Below, piece by piece: positions 61,301-64,000 of a stretch of DNA of 64,000 nucleotides; position 1 is the first letter of the stretch; each line of letters starts with the position of its first letter. This DNA comes from Neckera pumila (lineage: Eukaryota; Streptophyta; Bryopsida; Hypnales; Neckeraceae): positions 29,454,913-29,518,912 of the forward strand of contig OZ018410.1 of assembly GCA_963969595.1 (NCBI GenBank). Direction: 5' to 3'. Under the pieces are notes generated by a model that was not told where the DNA came from, did no database searches, and saw only the letters and a program-made list of their open reading frames with translations. The position numbers and the translations under genes were made by a program.

Positions 61301-63480
61301 CCCCACCAAGGCCATGAACCGCTGAAACCTTTGAAGATGTCAAGTGTGTTGATAAGGCCAGCTAGCTTAAGATAATTCCCACATAGGGAGGGGAACCTCT
61401 AATTGCCTCTCGCTAACTTAGTCATCGTGACAAAAGCAAGATGCCGTCATTTAATTGGGTCGTACTTGAGCGTTGACAGGGATCTTGCGACAAAAAAACA
61501 AGGGCTCCTTCTCAAGGCGAGAGAATTGAACTTGGATCCGGGTAAGTTAAGTTTCTGAATTTGGCAGTCACTCTGTGTTGTACAGTAAGTTAGAATCGCC
61601 TTTTCTCTTGACTCCAGACTTTCATTGTTTTCTGCAGAGACAGAAGAGGTAACTTAAGTTACAACAATTATGGAGCAAAGATTACCGAATGCCAACCATC
61701 AAGTACACCAGGTACAGTACACCAGAGTGGAGATTTAGTGGGAAATTTTGTGATGATCATGGGAATCAGCATCTCCTCCACCTCATCCAGTTTTACTTAC
61801 AACTAACAGCTTGATGCAGCTTCCAAAATCCAAGCAATGGGGAGATCTGGTCAGTGACAGTCTAATTTACTTCATGTAATCTAAGCTTACTGTAGAATTC
61901 CCTGTCTCTTGGAGTCTGGAGTCTGGCTAGATCAGTTTTTGCAGGACATAGTATAGTTATGTAAAATATATATTGGCCTATTTTATGTTGCAAGCCTGTA
62001 TGATATTTAGTGCAACTGGATACTGTAACCGACTAACCGTGTGAACAACTTCATCTTGTACATCAAATTATTATATTCTTTGTGGATTGGAAGGTGCTCT
62101 CATTGACTGGAGGCAGATGTTACAACTTCTACCTTTGGGATTTAACTTACTATGATTACAGGGCTTACAGTCCATAATGGAGATTGCAGACGTGGGTTCT
62201 TTTATGTTTCCAATAAGTGGGGATGCAGGCATGATGTAAGCATATTATAATGTAATAAGAACATTCGCAATCCACTCCTACAACTGCTCCTCTAAACAAA
62301 ACTTCTGACTTTTTACCGGTTTATAATTCGTTCTTAATTTTTTTATCACTGGAATCGCATCCCAAAGTACTTTGAAAAAAGTAGAAGAAAACTCAAATAT
62401 TAGACATTTGGGAATGAAAATAAGCATCTTCAAAGTTAGCTAAAAAAACAAATTTTTTTTATAGAAGTTGGCAAATCACGGTTATAAAAACACATTCCAC
62501 TCCAAATTTGGGCAAATTTAGAGTGGAATGTATTTTTGGCAACCATGATTTGCCAAAAGTTTGTACTACTTTTCATTGACTTTCACCATTTGTCATTCTC
62601 TCCTAGTGCAAAGTTCCAAGTGCTCTAAATGGCATCCTTAAACCAAGCTCAACATCCAAGCTCAAGCAGTCACATCAAAGTCAAATTATACATTGATTGC
62701 TTTCTTCTTTGCAATTGCCTTTGTAATTTGTGCTAACAATAAAATTAATCACTGAAAATTGTTTTCAGTATGTCTCTTGATTTTGGATCCAAACCCCAGA
62801 AATCCCAAGCCAGATAAAGGTTAATATGTGGTATTAGCAAAGTGAATCCACTCCAAAGTGAACCTAAATTCATCGCGAACTAATAAGATCATTCCCCACT
62901 AACACCATTCTTTAATACCGCCAAGTGAGAACAGAGCTTCCTTCTGTAAAAGCCACCGAATTGCACAGGCCGCTTTTGGATTGCAAATTCTGTGCATATC
63001 AGTTTGTAAAGTGTAAAGTAAGTTAAAGCTCCATTTGTCCGAATGTGGTTTGCGCTGTGGAGGCAGAGAATGCGGTTTCCAAAAGTGAGGTCTGCCCAGA
63101 GACCAAAGCTGGGAACCTTTGTTGCTTGATTGGGAGCGAACAGTTTTGCATGAAAATTCTTTGGAGATAAATTTAATTCTCAAGTAGGAAGCATCCAACA
63201 TAACATTCAGTAGCCTTCAAAGAGGCTGCCTTTCCCTACCTGGACTCCTCATCCACGAAATTCATCCTCAAATAATTAATGTCAGCTTAGGTGCTAGGAT
63301 AGTGGCAGTACATTATGTTTTGTTTCATTTTCTTTGTTACTTTTTGGACCAAACATACAATTCAACAAATAGTTGTAGAAAAAGATGTTGGCAAAGGATC
63401 CAATGAATAATGCATTACAACCATTTGTCATCAATAACATATTTTGAGTTTACAAGTGAAAAGACAACTCTATATATACA
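58301..63480. other. Spacer with 3' UTR at left; no convincing gene
   Basis: The first few hundred bases are probably the 3' UTR of the membrane-protein gene. 60,260-61,340 is richer in GC, with overlapping open frames on both strands (for example 60,267-60,545 minus and 60,908-61,240 plus). None is recognisable and no splice structure emerges. A (GGAC)n-like tract lies at 61,015-61,042. 62,466-62,558 folds as a hairpin (GGCAAATCACGGTTATAAAA against its counterpart). A 100-codon frame at 62,899-63,201 (minus) is not recognised. Confidence 0.45.
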
Positions 63481-64000
63481 CATGGGGTGGTAGGAGGTAG
63501 AACAACCCTTGTGGGAAATAAATTTGAATAAATAAATTTGAATTTGTAGTTTCTCAAGCACTCATAGTTTAGTCAAAAACAAAGAATTGTGTTAAAAGTA
63601 GAATTTCAGACCTCATTTAGGCATAGTAAAATAACTTTTCTCAAAAACTTTGAAATAAAAAAAGTTGGGAAATGAAGATAGGTTTCACCTTCAAAAATCC
63701 GTTTGGCATTTTGAATCTCCAATCAAAAGTTATGGACAAATTTGAGAGAGGGGGTGGGAATGGACACTTTCTTTAACATTTTTAAAAATCTTCTCTCGAG
63801 ATTTGTCCATAACTTTTCATTGGAGATTTAAAATACCAAACGGATTTTTGGAGGTGAAACTTATGTTCATTTGCCAACTTTTTTTAGTTCAAAGTTTTTT
63901 GAGAAAAGTTATTCTACTCTGCCTAAATGAGGTCTGAAATTCTACTTTTAAAACAATTTTTTGTTTTTGACTTAACTATGAGAAACTACAAGTTCAAATT
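63481..64000. repeat. Large foldback repeat family B, copy 3, reaching the window end
   Basis: From about 63,539 the sequence reads AATTTGTAGTTTCTC and then CAGACCTCATTTAGGCATAG. The right part is its inverted copy, ending GAAACTACAAGTTCAAATT at the last base. The arms are about 200 bp around a short centre near 63,770. The element may continue beyond the window. Confidence 0.8.

Noticed and set aside
60260..61315. Overlapping open frames in a GC-richer patch
   Set aside because: Several frames are open on both strands because GC is higher; none gives a recognisable protein or intron structure.
62899..63201. 100-codon minus-strand frame
   Set aside because: No recognisable motif or supporting signals; left inside the spacer description.

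Overview
The window is nuclear DNA of a land plant. Three genes with canonical GT-AG introns can be rebuilt exon by exon with all phases consistent: a plant-type phosphoenolpyruvate carboxylase (PEPC), a METTL5-type 18S rRNA methyltransferase and a conserved plant type I membrane protein. A fourth gene, encoding a 900-residue protein with a C2HC-finger-like motif, is also well supported but not recognised. The PEPC has the N-terminal Ser-Ile-Asp-Ala-Gln phosphorylation motif and the Gln-Asn-Thr-Gly tail found only in plant-type enzymes. Compact introns (about 60-950 bp), AT-rich spacers and Stowaway-like MITEs would fit a bryophyte such as a moss. That lineage guess is an inference I cannot prove from this sequence.

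Layout. 1-7,993: AT-rich repeats, including two copies of a TIR-bounded element (family A), one inverted. 7,994-10,669 (-): METTL5 homologue in nine small exons. 10,670-13,277: divergent promoter and leader region. 13,278-16,257 (+): three-exon C2HC-finger/coiled-coil protein. 16,258-20,188: AT-rich spacer with an 80-bp Stowaway-like MITE. 20,189-26,736 (-): PEPC in seven exons, with three introns expanded by internal duplications. 26,737-29,065: PEPC upstream region with a G-quadruplex motif, a TIR element flanked by TTGAC, a 29-bp triplication and a second foldback. 29,066-51,343: repeat-rich region with no convincing intact conserved gene.

That repeat-rich region holds the most unusual content: two head-to-head decayed genes (35,627-37,079 minus; 37,242-40,174 plus). 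Each carries a Cys/His cluster of RING-like spacing. All nine of their in-frame stops are TAG or TGA, each one C-to-T change from CAG or CGA. A further decayed reading frame (42,485-43,270 minus), a coding remnant at 47,718 and large foldbacks lie in the same region. 51,548-58,300 (+): the 14-exon membrane-protein gene. 58,301-64,000: spacer ending in a foldback of more than 460 bp that reaches the window edge.

The intact genes are unrelated housekeeping or conserved genes and show no operon-like or pathway linkage. PEPC and the C2HC gene are convergent. METTL5 and the C2HC gene are divergent and probably share an upstream region.
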